Part shown: positions 18,500 to 26,998 of the stretch, piece after piece
Numbering within the stretch: position 1 is the first letter of the stretch
How the letters are laid out: each line of letters opens with the position of its first letter
Assembly: GCA_044225795.1 (NCBI GenBank)
Contig: JBGAIF010000009.1
Coordinates: 1-64,000 of the forward strand
Reading direction: 5' to 3'
DNA from: Nemorincola sp044225795
GTDB lineage: Bacteria > Bacteroidota > Bacteroidia > Chitinophagales > Chitinophagaceae
DNA: 64,000 bases
Notes under the pieces: generated by a model
Told to the model about the DNA's origin: nothing
What the model saw: only the letters and a program-made list of their open reading frames with translations
The model's database searches: none
Made by a program: the position numbers and the translations under genes

Positions 18500-18910
18500 A
18501 TGAACGTTTCTACCAGGTTCATTATCATAGATGACGACGAATTTAACAATAAGATCTGCACGGTAACCATAGAAAAGATTTCCGCCGATGCCGATATAAA
18601 GACGTTTATGGACCCTTTGGAAGGCTTTGTGCATATTGTTTCTCACTACGCCAAGCCGGGGAATATGGATACGGCAATATTATTCCTTGATCTCAACATG
18701 CCGGTGATGAATGGGTGGGAATTTCTTGATCGTTTCGAAGAATTGGAAGAGTCGGTCAAAAAACGCATCAAAATATATATTCTTTCCTCTTCTGTTGACA
18801 AGCGAGATATGGAGCGGGCTAAGGCAAACAAGAATGTTCAGCATTACCTCGTAAAGCCGCTCACCAGGGAGACGATCAGGCTTGTTACACATTCTCAGAA
18901 CAGAAAATGA
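18500..18910 (+). CDS. single-domain response regulator (CheY-like receiver)
   Basis: Receiver-only protein of 136 residues. The acidic pocket is made by IIDDDEF near residues 8-14, the phosphoacceptor Asp lies in LFLDLNMPVMNGWEF (about residue 62), the switch Ser in YILSSS, and the Lys in YLVKPLT. No output domain follows, so it acts through protein contact or as a phosphorelay intermediate. No kinase gene is adjacent. An A-rich leader precedes ATG 18500. A 7-bp inverted repeat follows the stop (18926-18945) but has no T-tract. Confidence 0.9.
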   Translation: MNVSTRFIIIDDDEFNNKICTVTIEKISADADIKTFMDPLEGFVHIVSHYAKPGNMDTAILFLDLNMPVMNGWEFLDRFEELEESVKKRIKIYILSSSVDKRDMERAKANKNVQHYLVKPLTRETIRLVTHSQNRK

Positions 18911-19036
18911 ATAGATTCTGTTTTGAATAGCTGATGATAGCTATTATTGACGGCACAATAGAAGGATTTATTACATTAAAATAAACTCATTTTAATAGTG
19001 TTTTTAAAAAAGACAGTAGTAAATAAAATATTCCTT

Positions 19037-19064
19037 CTTGGTTATCCTAAAAAGTATATTTTTG
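19037..19064 (+). promoter_or_regulatory. probable acpP promoter
   Basis: TATTTTTG at 19057-19064 matches the -7 box exactly. CTTG at 19037-19040 is a poor -33 candidate, because its spacer is only 16 bp. The ATG of acpP lies 27 bp downstream. Confidence 0.55.
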
Positions 19065-19090
19065 CACCATAAAAATTAAACGCATTATCT

Positions 19091-19327
19091 ATGTCTGAAA
19101 TTGCAAATCGCGTTAAGAAAATTATCGTAGACAAACTTGGTGTTGACGAGTCTGAAGTGGCACCTGAAGCAAGCTTTACCAATGATCTCGGAGCTGACTC
19201 ATTGGATACAGTAGAATTGATCATGGAATTCGAAAAGGAATTCAATATCTCAATTCCTGATGAGCAGGCTGAAACCATCACTACAGTTGGTCAGGCTATC
19301 TCTTACCTTGAAGAACACGTAAAGTAA
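19091..19327 (+). CDS. acpP: acyl carrier protein
   Basis: Acidic four-helix protein of 78 residues that carries growing acyl chains on a 4'-phosphopantetheine arm during type II fatty acid synthesis in the cytoplasm. The attachment site is Ser37 in the invariant DLGADSLDTVELIMEFE. The length equals the family norm. It is followed 35 bp later by fabF and then rnc, the conserved acpP-fabF-rnc order of Bacteroidota. Confidence 0.98.
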   Translation: MSEIANRVKKIIVDKLGVDESEVAPEASFTNDLGADSLDTVELIMEFEKEFNISIPDEQAETITTVGQAISYLEEHVK

Positions 19328-19362
19328 TTTTACTAACAAACTACAGTAACAGAAATCGTTAG

Positions 19363-20622
19363 ATGAACTTAGCGTTTAAACGAGTTGTCGTTACGGGTCT
19401 CGGCGCCGTGACGCCATTAGGCAACAATGTACCTGCATATTGGGAAGGGTTGGTTAATGGTGTATCCGGCGCCGATTTCATTAAGCAATTTGATGTAACC
19501 AAGTTCAAAACGAAATTTGCTTGCGAATTAAAGGGCTTCAACCCGGAAGATCATTTTGACCGTAAAGAGGCACGTAAACTTGACCGCTTCTCCCAGGTCG
19601 CTCTCGTAGCGGCTGACGAAGCCGTACGTGCTGCTAATCTTACTGCGGAGGGAATTGATCACGATAGGGTTGGTGTTATCTGGGGTTCCGGAATCGGTGG
19701 AATGATCACGTTCATTGAAGAAATGAAGGGATTTGCTTCCGGCGATGGAACGCCACGTTTTAACCCTTTCTTTATTCCCAAACTTATCCTGGATATTGCT
19801 GCAGGGCACATATCTATGAAGTATGGATTCAGGGGGCCGAACTTTTGCACGGTAAGTGCTTGTGCTTCGTCCACCAATTCTATAATTGATGCCATCACGT
19901 ACATACGTCTTGGCAAGGCAGATGCTATCATTTGCGGAGGCTCTGAAGCAGTAGTTACAGAGGCGGGCATAGGCGGTTTCAACGCTATGAAGGCACTCTC
20001 TGAGCGCAATGACGATCCTAAGTCGGCCAGTCGTCCTTTCGATCTCGACCGTGATGGCTTCGTATTGGGCGAAGGTTCAGGTGCTTTAGTGCTTGAAGAT
20101 TACGACCATGCAAAGCGCCGCGGAGCAAAAATAATTGCTGAAGTAGCAGGTGGAGGCCTGAGTGCAGATGCATACCATCTTACAGCGCCTCACCCCGAGG
20201 GTCTTGGCGCGTATAATGTAATGAAGAATGCGCTTGCAGATGCCGGTATGAAGCCTGAGGAGATTGATTACATCAATGTACATGGTACCTCTACGCCACT
20301 TGGAGATGTGAGTGAGGTTACCGCTATACAGCGTGTATTTGGCGAGCACGCTTACAATATCAATATCAGTTCCACAAAATCAATGACCGGACACCTGCTT
20401 GGTGCTGCGGGAGCCATTGAAGCTATTGCCAGTATTCTGGCTACGGTGCATGATACTATTCCACCAACAATAAATCACTTTACTGACGATCCTGCGTTCG
20501 ATCCTCGTCTGAATTTTACATTCGGACAAGCCCAGAAACGTGTTGTAAATGCTGCTTTGAGCAATACATTTGGTTTTGGCGGGCATAATGCGTCAGTGAT
20601 ATTCAAAAAGCCGGCAGATTAG
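19363..20622 (+). CDS. fabF: beta-ketoacyl-ACP synthase II
   Basis: Condensing enzyme of 419 residues that elongates acyl-ACP with malonyl-ACP. The catalytic triad is intact: Cys167 in VSACASST, His307 in NVHGTSTPLGD and His344 in KSMTGHLLGAAG. The Gly-rich C-terminus NTFGFGGHNAS is also present. Full length for FabF. Co-directional with acpP, and rnc starts 2 bp after its stop. Confidence 0.97.
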   Translation: MNLAFKRVVVTGLGAVTPLGNNVPAYWEGLVNGVSGADFIKQFDVTKFKTKFACELKGFNPEDHFDRKEARKLDRFSQVALVAADEAVRAANLTAEGIDHDRVGVIWGSGIGGMITFIEEMKGFASGDGTPRFNPFFIPKLILDIAAGHISMKYGFRGPNFCTVSACASSTNSIIDAITYIRLGKADAIICGGSEAVVTEAGIGGFNAMKALSERNDDPKSASRPFDLDRDGFVLGEGSGALVLEDYDHAKRRGAKIIAEVAGGGLSADAYHLTAPHPEGLGAYNVMKNALADAGMKPEEIDYINVHGTSTPLGDVSEVTAIQRVFGEHAYNINISSTKSMTGHLLGAAGAIEAIASILATVHDTIPPTINHFTDDPAFDPRLNFTFGQAQKRVVNAALSNTFGFGGHNASVIFKKPAD

Positions 20623-20624
20623 TC

Positions 20625-21341
20625 GTGCGGCGCCTGATCAACCGTTTTCTTACTAATTCCTCAGACAAGCAGTTGTTACTGCAATTAGAGCATTTGCTAG
20701 GCTTTACCCCTAAGCATATCTCCTATTACCGGCTTGCATTGATGCATCGGTCCAAGCCTGAGGAGGTCACCGATAGCAACGAGCGTCTTGAATTTCTGGG
20801 CGATGCCATCCTGGGGGCCATTATTGCAGAATACCTTTTTAAGAAGTACCCTTACCAGCCTGAAGGCTATCTTACCGAATTACGCTCGCGTATTGTCCGG
20901 AGAGAGACGATGAATAATGTAGCGTTGCGCATGGGCCTGAACAAACTGGTGCAGTATAATAAGAACGACAGGGGTCTCAGCAGGAGCCATATATTTGGTA
21001 ATGCACTCGAAGCGCTTATAGGTGCTGTTTACTTAGATAAGGGGTTTACCAAGACACGTACATTTATCCTCAATCAGATAATACGGGAGTACATCGACAT
21101 AGACACGATGGAAAGTACGGATACCAACTATAAGAACCAGCTACTCAGTTGGGCGCAAAGGAATAATCATGTACTTAGCTTCGAGACCATTGATGAAAGT
21201 ATGGATGCCACACGCAAGTTATTTACAGTGGGTATCATGCTGGATGGTGAATTGATGGCCAGTGGTACCGGATATAATAAAAAAGAGGCTGGCCAGGTTG
21301 CCGCTCAAAAGGCACTTGAGAAGATAAACTCGTCCCGGTGA
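20625..21341 (+). CDS. rnc: ribonuclease III
   Basis: Double-strand RNA endonuclease of 238 residues that processes rRNA precursors and structured mRNAs. The RNase III signature NERLEFLGDAIL supplies the catalytic Glu and Asp (about residues 45-56), and GNALEALIGAVYLDKG is the second metal-binding block. A double-strand RNA-binding domain occupies about 165-238 and ends GYNKKEAGQVAAQKALEKI. It starts at GTG 20625, just past the fabF stop, so it is probably translationally coupled. It is convergent with, and directly abuts, the FemAB-like gene: the two stops adjoin in TGATCA. Confidence 0.96.
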   Translation: MRRLINRFLTNSSDKQLLLQLEHLLGFTPKHISYYRLALMHRSKPEEVTDSNERLEFLGDAILGAIIAEYLFKKYPYQPEGYLTELRSRIVRRETMNNVALRMGLNKLVQYNKNDRGLSRSHIFGNALEALIGAVYLDKGFTKTRTFILNQIIREYIDIDTMESTDTNYKNQLLSWAQRNNHVLSFETIDESMDATRKLFTVGIMLDGELMASGTGYNKKEAGQVAAQKALEKINSSR

Positions 21342-22283
21342 TCACTTCCTGATCATCTTCTTTATTTTCCATAGCAGGGAGTCATTCTTTTGCAGCACAA
21401 GGTAAAGCGCCCTTTTCCCCCCGAAATTGCGAAAAAAACGTTCTACCCCTTCATCCATACTACCCTCAAAATCAAACAGCTTATTCCCCGATCTCTTGGC
21501 TTCTTTTATGGTATGCCACAGAAGGGCGGTCATAGCTTTATAACTGTTGCCGTCATGGTTTTGTCCGCCCATAAGGTAGTAGCTGCATTTCGAATCCCAG
21601 GCATGCCATACGATCGCCTGTACATCGTTGTTGGTCCGGGCAACCCAAAGGGCTGAGTGCTTGTGAGCTAGACATGCTTCCATCACTTTCTGAAGCTGAG
21701 CAAATGAGTATGCCTGCATAACACCCTTGCTATCCAGTGTGTCTTTTTGAAATTTGTACAACTGTTTTAGCTGCGATGGATCATTGACTATTTCTATCTC
21801 TTTCTCTGCACTCCTGATATTGCGGCGGTTGTTTTCCTTCATGTTTGCCAGCAATGTTTGCTCATCCGCATTAAGGTCCAGTAAGAACGTTTGTTGCGCA
21901 TTTGTTTTAAGTCCGGCATGTTTGAAAAGCCCTACTTGTTTCATCTCCGGCTGCATAGCCAGGTGCCAGACCTTTGCATCGGGTATCTGCTTCAGCAGTT
22001 CGGTAACCGTTTCATGTTCAAAGCTGTCTGTATTGCTTTCCTTTATGTCGGGCGGATAGAAAATATGAGGGCCCATGTAGGGTGTGAGCTTTGGGTTGCG
22101 CAGAATTGTTACACCGGCTTTCTTATCTATTGCATATGGCCATACACCCGATATGTGATCGCCGTTGCTTGTCATGGCTACATCCCACGAATTGCAGACC
22201 GAGTCGAGCCACCATGGTTGTAGGAACAGAGGAATGTCTGTCCGCTCATTGCATAATCTGATATAGAGGTCTTTCCTGCTCAT
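21342..22283 (-). CDS. FemAB/GNAT-like N-acyltransferase
   Basis: Encodes 313 residues from ATG 22283, which overlaps the stop of the preceding permease gene by one base (TAATG); the frame is open further upstream but would overlap the permease gene. The fold is two GNAT-like halves. An N-terminal block QPWWLDSVC is followed by NNRRNIRSAEKE, and the C-terminus has LFDFEGSMDEGVERFFRNFGG, the signature end of FemAB/Fmh-like peptidyltransferases and the related acyltransferases of exopolysaccharide loci. Such enzymes move amino acids or acyl groups onto cell-wall or lipid acceptors. The substrate is unknown here. Coupling with a LolC/E-like gene hints at envelope biogenesis. Confidence 0.8.
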   Translation of the reverse strand: MSRKDLYIRLCNERTDIPLFLQPWWLDSVCNSWDVAMTSNGDHISGVWPYAIDKKAGVTILRNPKLTPYMGPHIFYPPDIKESNTDSFEHETVTELLKQIPDAKVWHLAMQPEMKQVGLFKHAGLKTNAQQTFLLDLNADEQTLLANMKENNRRNIRSAEKEIEIVNDPSQLKQLYKFQKDTLDSKGVMQAYSFAQLQKVMEACLAHKHSALWVARTNNDVQAIVWHAWDSKCSYYLMGGQNHDGNSYKAMTALLWHTIKEAKRSGNKLFDFEGSMDEGVERFFRNFGGKRALYLVLQKNDSLLWKIKKMIRK

Positions 22284-23527
22284 TATTTGAATTGCAGCAC
22301 CCTGGCCGGTTGTATCCTGCGAATATACATAGCCGGGAGCCACATGCAAAACACGCACAATATCAATGTTGATATATCTATCAACGCTACCTGCCACCAT
22401 ATTATTTTAATGGGCACGTAGCGCATATAGTAATTCTCCTCCGGTAGCTTCATGAAGCCAAATTGCAATTGCAGCCAGCATAGCAAAAGCGCGAGCACAT
22501 TTCCGGCAGCTACACCAACTATGCCTATCAGACCTGCCAGGCTCAGGAATATATTGCGCATGTTCTCGAATGGCATGCCAAGTGCCTTCAACAAGCCTAT
22601 CATTGCTGCCCTGTCTACCATAAGAATGACCAGCACGGCACCCATGTTGATGATCGCAACAACTGCCATGATAAATAACAAAATTGTGCTGTTCACATTC
22701 TGAAGATTAAGCCAGTCAAAAAGAAAAGCATAATTCTCGGAGGTGGTATATGACTCCAGCGGAGCGTCTATCAGGTTATAATGAATAAAGTTGGATAGCG
22801 TGTCTGCATACTTCTGGTCGCTAAGTTCCATTTGTATGCCACTTATACTATCTGCAGACCAGTTATTGATACGCTGCAGCAGGCGTATATCGCATACGCC
22901 AAATATTTTATCTACTTCTTCAAGCCCGCTGTGATAAAAGCCCGCTACCCTTACCCTGCGAATACGTGGTGCTCCGTTCTCTATGAAGTCAAGCTGTATG
23001 GTATCGCCCTGGCTTATATTCAGCCTGTCGGCAGTAGTACGTGATAGTATGATCTGTTTGGAATAGAACGAATCGCTAAAGTCAATCGAAGCGCCCTCTG
23101 TAGAGATGCCGTTTTGAAACCTGTACTCCTTATTCACCCCTTTGAGTTGCAGCCCCTCCATTTGCCCATGTGCCTGAATAATGACGGGCCGTAGTACAAA
23201 TGGCGCTACGCCTGCTACGTTAGGCAGGTTTTTCAGTTCTCCTATCAATTTCCTGTCATAATAGATAGGGTGAGGGGTCATCGAGTTCGAGTTGGTCTCG
23301 TCAAACCTGCTGATATGTATGTGGCCGGTGAAGCTGAATAATTTCTCGGTGATAGCATGTTTGAATCCGGTAACAATAGCAAGTGTTATGATCATTACGG
23401 CAACACTAAGGCCTGTGGCCACTATTGCCAGCTTGATGATGAATGACGAAAAGGCGCCTTTCTGCTTGGCAAGGTATCGTCGCGCTATGAAAAATGAAAG
23501 ATTCAAAATAGTGTTGCTACTATTCAA
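22283..23527 (-). CDS. LolC/LolE-like ABC transporter permease (FtsX/MacB family)
   Basis: Inner-membrane permease of 414 residues with four spans: one near 30-52 and three at about 275-300, 320-350 and 375-400, flanking a large periplasmic MacB_PCD domain. The start of the fold, LSFFIARRYLAKQKG, is the family hallmark of LolC/E, which lift lipoproteins out of the inner membrane with the LolD ATPase. No lolD is adjacent. TTG 23527 is the first start after an in-frame stop; TTG 23506 would give the family-typical MNLSFFIARRYL and may be the true start. It lies 30 bp after the outer-membrane barrel gene and overlaps the FemAB-like gene by one base. Confidence 0.88.
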   Translation of the reverse strand: MNSSNTILNLSFFIARRYLAKQKGAFSSFIIKLAIVATGLSVAVMIITLAIVTGFKHAITEKLFSFTGHIHISRFDETNSNSMTPHPIYYDRKLIGELKNLPNVAGVAPFVLRPVIIQAHGQMEGLQLKGVNKEYRFQNGISTEGASIDFSDSFYSKQIILSRTTADRLNISQGDTIQLDFIENGAPRIRRVRVAGFYHSGLEEVDKIFGVCDIRLLQRINNWSADSISGIQMELSDQKYADTLSNFIHYNLIDAPLESYTTSENYAFLFDWLNLQNVNSTILLFIMAVVAIINMGAVLVILMVDRAAMIGLLKALGMPFENMRNIFLSLAGLIGIVGVAAGNVLALLLCWLQLQFGFMKLPEENYYMRYVPIKIIWWQVALIDISTLILCVFCMWLPAMYIRRIQPARVLQFK

Positions 23528-23557
23528 AAGTAAATCATTTAGCCATAAATCCTGTTA

Positions 23558-24559
23558 TCATTCGCTGTCTCTTAGCATGCTGAAACGGTAGGAAAGGCCT
23601 ATGGTAAAGAGGTATTGCGATGCTATAGCTGTACCATTGATATATTGATACAACGGAAACTCGCTTAAGGCATATACAGAAAAGTTGTTGTGGGCATAAC
23701 TGACCTGCGGCGCAATGGCCACCTTTTTGCTGCCAAACGAGTTGACATCAATATTGTAACTAGCGAGCATGTTCACATTCTTATCATACTGAAGCCCATC
23801 TATCCACTCTCCTTTTAGCTGCAGGGTAACTCCTAATGTCTTGTAAATAGTTTTCCCGGCAAATAAGCTGAGGCTGGCGTAGTCGCCAAATCGCTCTCCC
23901 AGGCCATTCCAGCCTTTATGGATATAAAGTGCATTGGTAAACAACCGGAACTGTTTCTCCGGATACCCCCTGTACCCAAAGGCATAAAAGATAACATCCT
24001 GAGCCCCCGTAGTTGGCATTACGGCAGGTGGCTTGGGGACATATAACTGAGCCCCGGAAACAGGATTAGTGTATACGAGTGTGGAATCGAGGTACTTGCC
24101 TACGGGTATCTTGTATCCAAGCCCCACGGTGATCTCATCCCTTGTCTTTTCTGTATTGTGCTCATATACCTTGTACCGCGGAAAAATGATCAGGTCGCCA
24201 ATGCCCCTTGATTCCTCTCTGTCTGTCTTATTAATGGCTATTTGCGTTTTATTAATGTAGTAGCCCGATTCCAGCGACATGGTGAGATGATCTGTAACAC
24301 CATATGCCAAACGGGTATAGAGATACTTTATATTGAAGTTGTCAAGGAAATTCATGGCAGGGCTATCTCCTGTCAGAAATTTCTTGCTGTTAATGTACTG
24401 GAAATTGGTGCCGGCTTCTGCCTGCCCATACGCCAATACACCCTGTGATGTTCCGCCCGCAATAGGGCTGCCGCTGCCTCCGCTGCAACACCCCTGGGCA
24501 AATGCGACAACGCCCGGAGATAATATGATAATGCAAAAAGTAAGAAAAAACAGCTTCAC
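23558..24559 (-). CDS. outer-membrane beta-barrel protein with N-terminal Cys-Cys motif
   Basis: Encodes 333 residues from GTG 24559, 5 bp after the stop of the redoxin gene. A signal peptide (1-21) is followed at once by QGCCSGGSG, a vicinal cysteine pair (Cys24-Cys25) in a flexible Gly/Ser linker at the mature N-terminus. The rest alternates polar and aromatic residues in 12-14 strand-like segments (YTRLAYGVTDHLTMSLESGYY, ITVGLGYKIPVGK) and ends with a strand (YLFTIGLSYRFSM). This fits an outer-membrane channel of the putative transporter type. The exposed thiol pair could bind a soft metal such as copper; this is an inference supported by the HMA and redoxin neighbours. Confidence 0.75.
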   Translation of the reverse strand: MKLFFLTFCIIILSPGVVAFAQGCCSGGSGSPIAGGTSQGVLAYGQAEAGTNFQYINSKKFLTGDSPAMNFLDNFNIKYLYTRLAYGVTDHLTMSLESGYYINKTQIAINKTDREESRGIGDLIIFPRYKVYEHNTEKTRDEITVGLGYKIPVGKYLDSTLVYTNPVSGAQLYVPKPPAVMPTTGAQDVIFYAFGYRGYPEKQFRLFTNALYIHKGWNGLGERFGDYASLSLFAGKTIYKTLGVTLQLKGEWIDGLQYDKNVNMLASYNIDVNSFGSKKVAIAPQVSYAHNNFSVYALSEFPLYQYINGTAIASQYLFTIGLSYRFSMLRDSE

Positions 24560-24564
24560 TGATC

Positions 24565-25353
24565 TTATTCGGATATCGTGAACTTAATTGACGCAACACC
24601 ATCACCGGTGTTTATTCTAAGCATATACACGCCAGCGGGCAATTGACCATCAAGGTTTATTTCAGCAGTATGAGTTCCCATGCCTTGTACGCCCTGTGCA
24701 ATTGTTTTTATCACTGCGCCGGATATGTTCAGAATTTCGAGGTTCACATCTGCAGAAGCACGCAGGTTGTAATCAACAGATATCTTGTTCTTTGCAGGAT
24801 TAGGATACAATTTTAAGGACATATCATTGCTGGCATCAGGCACCTTGCTGGCCACTGCCGCCAATGCCTGGTTGATAGCTGTTGTGATGGCTGTACCATC
24901 ATTTGATCCATTCAGCTTGTTATAATAGATCTTATGGTCTGCGCCACTCATTACTACAACATGCGGCATTCCCGATCCTCCATAGTCAGACTCTTTTACA
25001 ACGGTGCCGGTATTATCCAGTATCACAGGGCTGCCAATACCATTCGCAGTTGCCCATGTGTTTATTGCCGTGCAATTCTGATTGCCCACATCATCGGCAA
25101 GCCAGTAAAGTACTTTGCCGGGGTGCGCGGCTGCAGCGGTCTGTGCCGCATCGTATGCCGCCTTTGCATCGCTGACACATGAAGAACATGGCATGACCCA
25201 TACCAATACAACCACATTGCCATTGTCCAGTTCTGTAAACAATGTGTGGCTGCCACTCGTGCAATCGGGCGCTGTAAAGTTGACAGCGTTTGTCTGGGCC
25301 CGTAAGCTACCTCCTGCCAGGAACAATACAGATGCAAGTATCAGTCTTTTCAT
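24565..25353 (-). CDS. T9SS type A cargo with thioredoxin-like domain
   Basis: Encodes 262 residues. After a signal peptide (1-19) comes a thioredoxin/AhpC-like domain (about 25-165) with WVMPCSSC, so the active pair is Cys56-Cys59, and a cis-Pro-like GMPHVVV. A C-terminal T9SS type A sorting domain (about 183-262) starts LYPNPAKNKISVDY, continues LEILNISGAVI, and ends GVYMLRINTGDGVASIKFTI. The enzyme is therefore predicted to sit on the cell surface or be released, which is unusual for a thiol oxidoreductase. It lies between the HMA protein gene (56 bp upstream) and the barrel gene (5 bp downstream), so the three probably act together on thiols or metal. Confidence 0.85.
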   Translation of the reverse strand: MKRLILASVLFLAGGSLRAQTNAVNFTAPDCTSGSHTLFTELDNGNVVVLVWVMPCSSCVSDAKAAYDAAQTAAAAHPGKVLYWLADDVGNQNCTAINTWATANGIGSPVILDNTGTVVKESDYGGSGMPHVVVMSGADHKIYYNKLNGSNDGTAITTAINQALAAVASKVPDASNDMSLKLYPNPAKNKISVDYNLRASADVNLEILNISGAVIKTIAQGVQGMGTHTAEINLDGQLPAGVYMLRINTGDGVASIKFTISE

Positions 25354-25378
25354 ATATCGTTTTTTATAACAAGGATAG

Positions 25379-25386
25379 CAAAAATA
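25379..25386 (-). promoter_or_regulatory. possible -7 box for the redoxin-barrel genes
   Basis: The minus strand reads TATTTTTG, an exact TAnnTTTG, 25 bp before the ATG of the redoxin gene. No TTTG is found at the right distance upstream, so it may be a weak or secondary promoter inside the three-gene cassette. Confidence 0.35.
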
Positions 25387-25409
25387 AGGATAATACCAGA
25401 TAATAGTGC

Positions 25410-25952
25410 TTAGAGCGTAACGTGGTATATGCGGGTACCGGTATTTTTGTCCTTAGGGCAGCAGGAAGCCATGGTGCCGGTCTCATAACACTTCATTTTT
25501 GTGAATTGAGCATACTTCTTATGTTCTTTTGCCGATATGAAGTTCTTGTCTACAATAGTCAACACCCTGTCGCCGTTCAATGTTTGTTTTGGTACATCAA
25601 CGAAGTGAAATGCGTTGTTGCCAATAGTGATGTGTGCATCATTCTCAACGGGGGTATTGCTGAATGATGCGGTGAGCTTGAGTGAAGCGACGGAGAAACC
25701 GGCGTCCTGTACCGCTTTCTTAATGTCGTCGGGCACTACTGTTGCACCATCTTTAAAAGAGATGCCGAAAGTAGACTTCTCCACATCAGACGTGACTGTT
25801 TTTACAAATGACAACCGACCGAGAGACTTATAAATAGCCTTGCTGCACATGCTGCAGGTAAGCCCGCTGGCGGTAAGTACTGCCGATCTGATCTGTGCTT
25901 TACAGTTTGCGCCCCAGGTAATAATAAGTAGCAGGAATAATAGCCGTTTCAC
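25410..25952 (-). CDS. secreted heavy-metal-associated (HMA) domain protein
   Basis: Encodes 180 residues from GTG 25952. A signal peptide (1-19) leads to an HMA ferredoxin-like fold at about 22-95 with the metal-binding SGLTCSMCSKAIYKSL (Cys33, Cys36). The Lys/Ala-rich KKAVQDAGFSV strand-helix typical of copper-binding HMA domains follows. The C-terminal half is a second, unrecognised domain with Cys pairs (MKCYET, ASCCPKD). Export is unusual, since HMA chaperones are mostly cytoplasmic. It is the first gene of the cassette with the surface redoxin and the CC-barrel. A copper or other soft-metal role is inferred from the CxxC only. Confidence 0.8.
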   Translation of the reverse strand: MKRLLFLLLIITWGANCKAQIRSAVLTASGLTCSMCSKAIYKSLGRLSFVKTVTSDVEKSTFGISFKDGATVVPDDIKKAVQDAGFSVASLKLTASFSNTPVENDAHITIGNNAFHFVDVPKQTLNGDRVLTIVDKNFISAKEHKKYAQFTKMKCYETGTMASCCPKDKNTGTRIYHVTL

Positions 25953-26013
25953 TGTATAAAGTTAGCCCAAATACGGCAATCACAGAGTCGTTGGGTCAAC
26001 TATTGATGTTTCT

Positions 26014-26901
26014 TTAACTGTTGGGGTCTTCCTCTGTCAGTAACATCATCAGTTGTTGTATCTCTTCTGCTTTCTGTTCATCGCGGAGGTAGCGGTAGCA
26101 AAGGCAGAGTTCTTCCAGCATTTTGCAGATGATACGTTTGTTACTCAATGGCACAAAATAGGTTTCGGTATCGTGGGCGTTGATCTTGCGGAGGTAATTG
26201 TCGACATCGGTTTGTGTATATACCATGCCGCTGATGGGGTCTATGTAGAATTGTATCTGCTGAACGGGTTCGGCATACTTACTCGTAAAACTCTGTAGTG
26301 TATCTATGTATGCAAATATGAACTGCCTCGGTACGTCTACCGCGAATATGGGAATATCGAGTACCTCGCACAGCGCCAGGAACAAAACCCCTATGGTATA
26401 GGAGTTACCTTCTTTACTCTCCAGCAAATGATTGATGAAGAAATACTTTGGCTCGCGGGTGGTGAGTTCATTGCCATGCAACTTATAAAAGTTGTACAGT
26501 ATGCTGTTGAATACATTTACCTGCTCCAAGGGGGAGAGATAGTTATTTAATTCAAGCCATACATTGCGGCGCATCTGATCGAACTGGGCCAGGAGCGCGG
26601 GCACGTTAAGGTCGGGATACTGGTATCGTGCCACTAAGATGGCACCCCGCAATAGGTCGGGATGGCCGGCGCGGCTCCATTCCATGAAGTCGTGTTGCAG
26701 ATCCTGGAAATGCACCCTGTGTATCAGTTGTTCAATACGCTCCTGAACCGATTCGTCGGCGGTCACCTCCCAAAGCTGCTCCAGGTTGGGTATTATTTCC
26801 CTTCCGTAGTGCAATATCTGGTTGGCTACTGTATCGAACACCTCATTATCAGGGTCGTCGAGTAACTGTAATAGTGCCGATATCTCTTTATTGGATTGCA
26901 T
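26014..26901 (-). CDS. SirB1-family transglutaminase-like protein
   Basis: Encodes 295 residues from ATG 26901; an upstream TTG at 26949 has no family support. An N-terminal helical part has ARM/HEAT-like character (LLQLLDDPDNEVFDTVANQIL). The core (about 120-230) resembles SirB1/transglutaminase-like proteins: EGNSYTIGVLFLALCEVLDIPIFAVDVPRQFIF matches the family GNPISLGxLYLxxAxRxGLPxxGVxLPGHF, but the final catalytic-type His is replaced by Gln. A helical tail follows (LCLCYRYLRDEQKAEEI). It probably has a structural or regulatory role rather than proteolysis. It lies 97 bp after topA on the same strand and may be co-transcribed. Confidence 0.75.
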   Translation of the reverse strand: MQSNKEISALLQLLDDPDNEVFDTVANQILHYGREIIPNLEQLWEVTADESVQERIEQLIHRVHFQDLQHDFMEWSRAGHPDLLRGAILVARYQYPDLNVPALLAQFDQMRRNVWLELNNYLSPLEQVNVFNSILYNFYKLHGNELTTREPKYFFINHLLESKEGNSYTIGVLFLALCEVLDIPIFAVDVPRQFIFAYIDTLQSFTSKYAEPVQQIQFYIDPISGMVYTQTDVDNYLRKINAHDTETYFVPLSNKRIICKMLEELCLCYRYLRDEQKAEEIQQLMMLLTEEDPNS

Positions 26902-26998
26902 GCCCGAACCGAATAAAATACGAACCGAAATTAGGAAGTGTAACGGCAATAATGAAGTATCGCTGCCGATACTTGTTCACTTTTTACCCACCGCTAAT

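Noticed and set aside
18926..18945. Terminator after the lone receiver gene
   Set aside because: The inverted repeat has 7-bp AT-rich arms and no T-tract; too weak to call.
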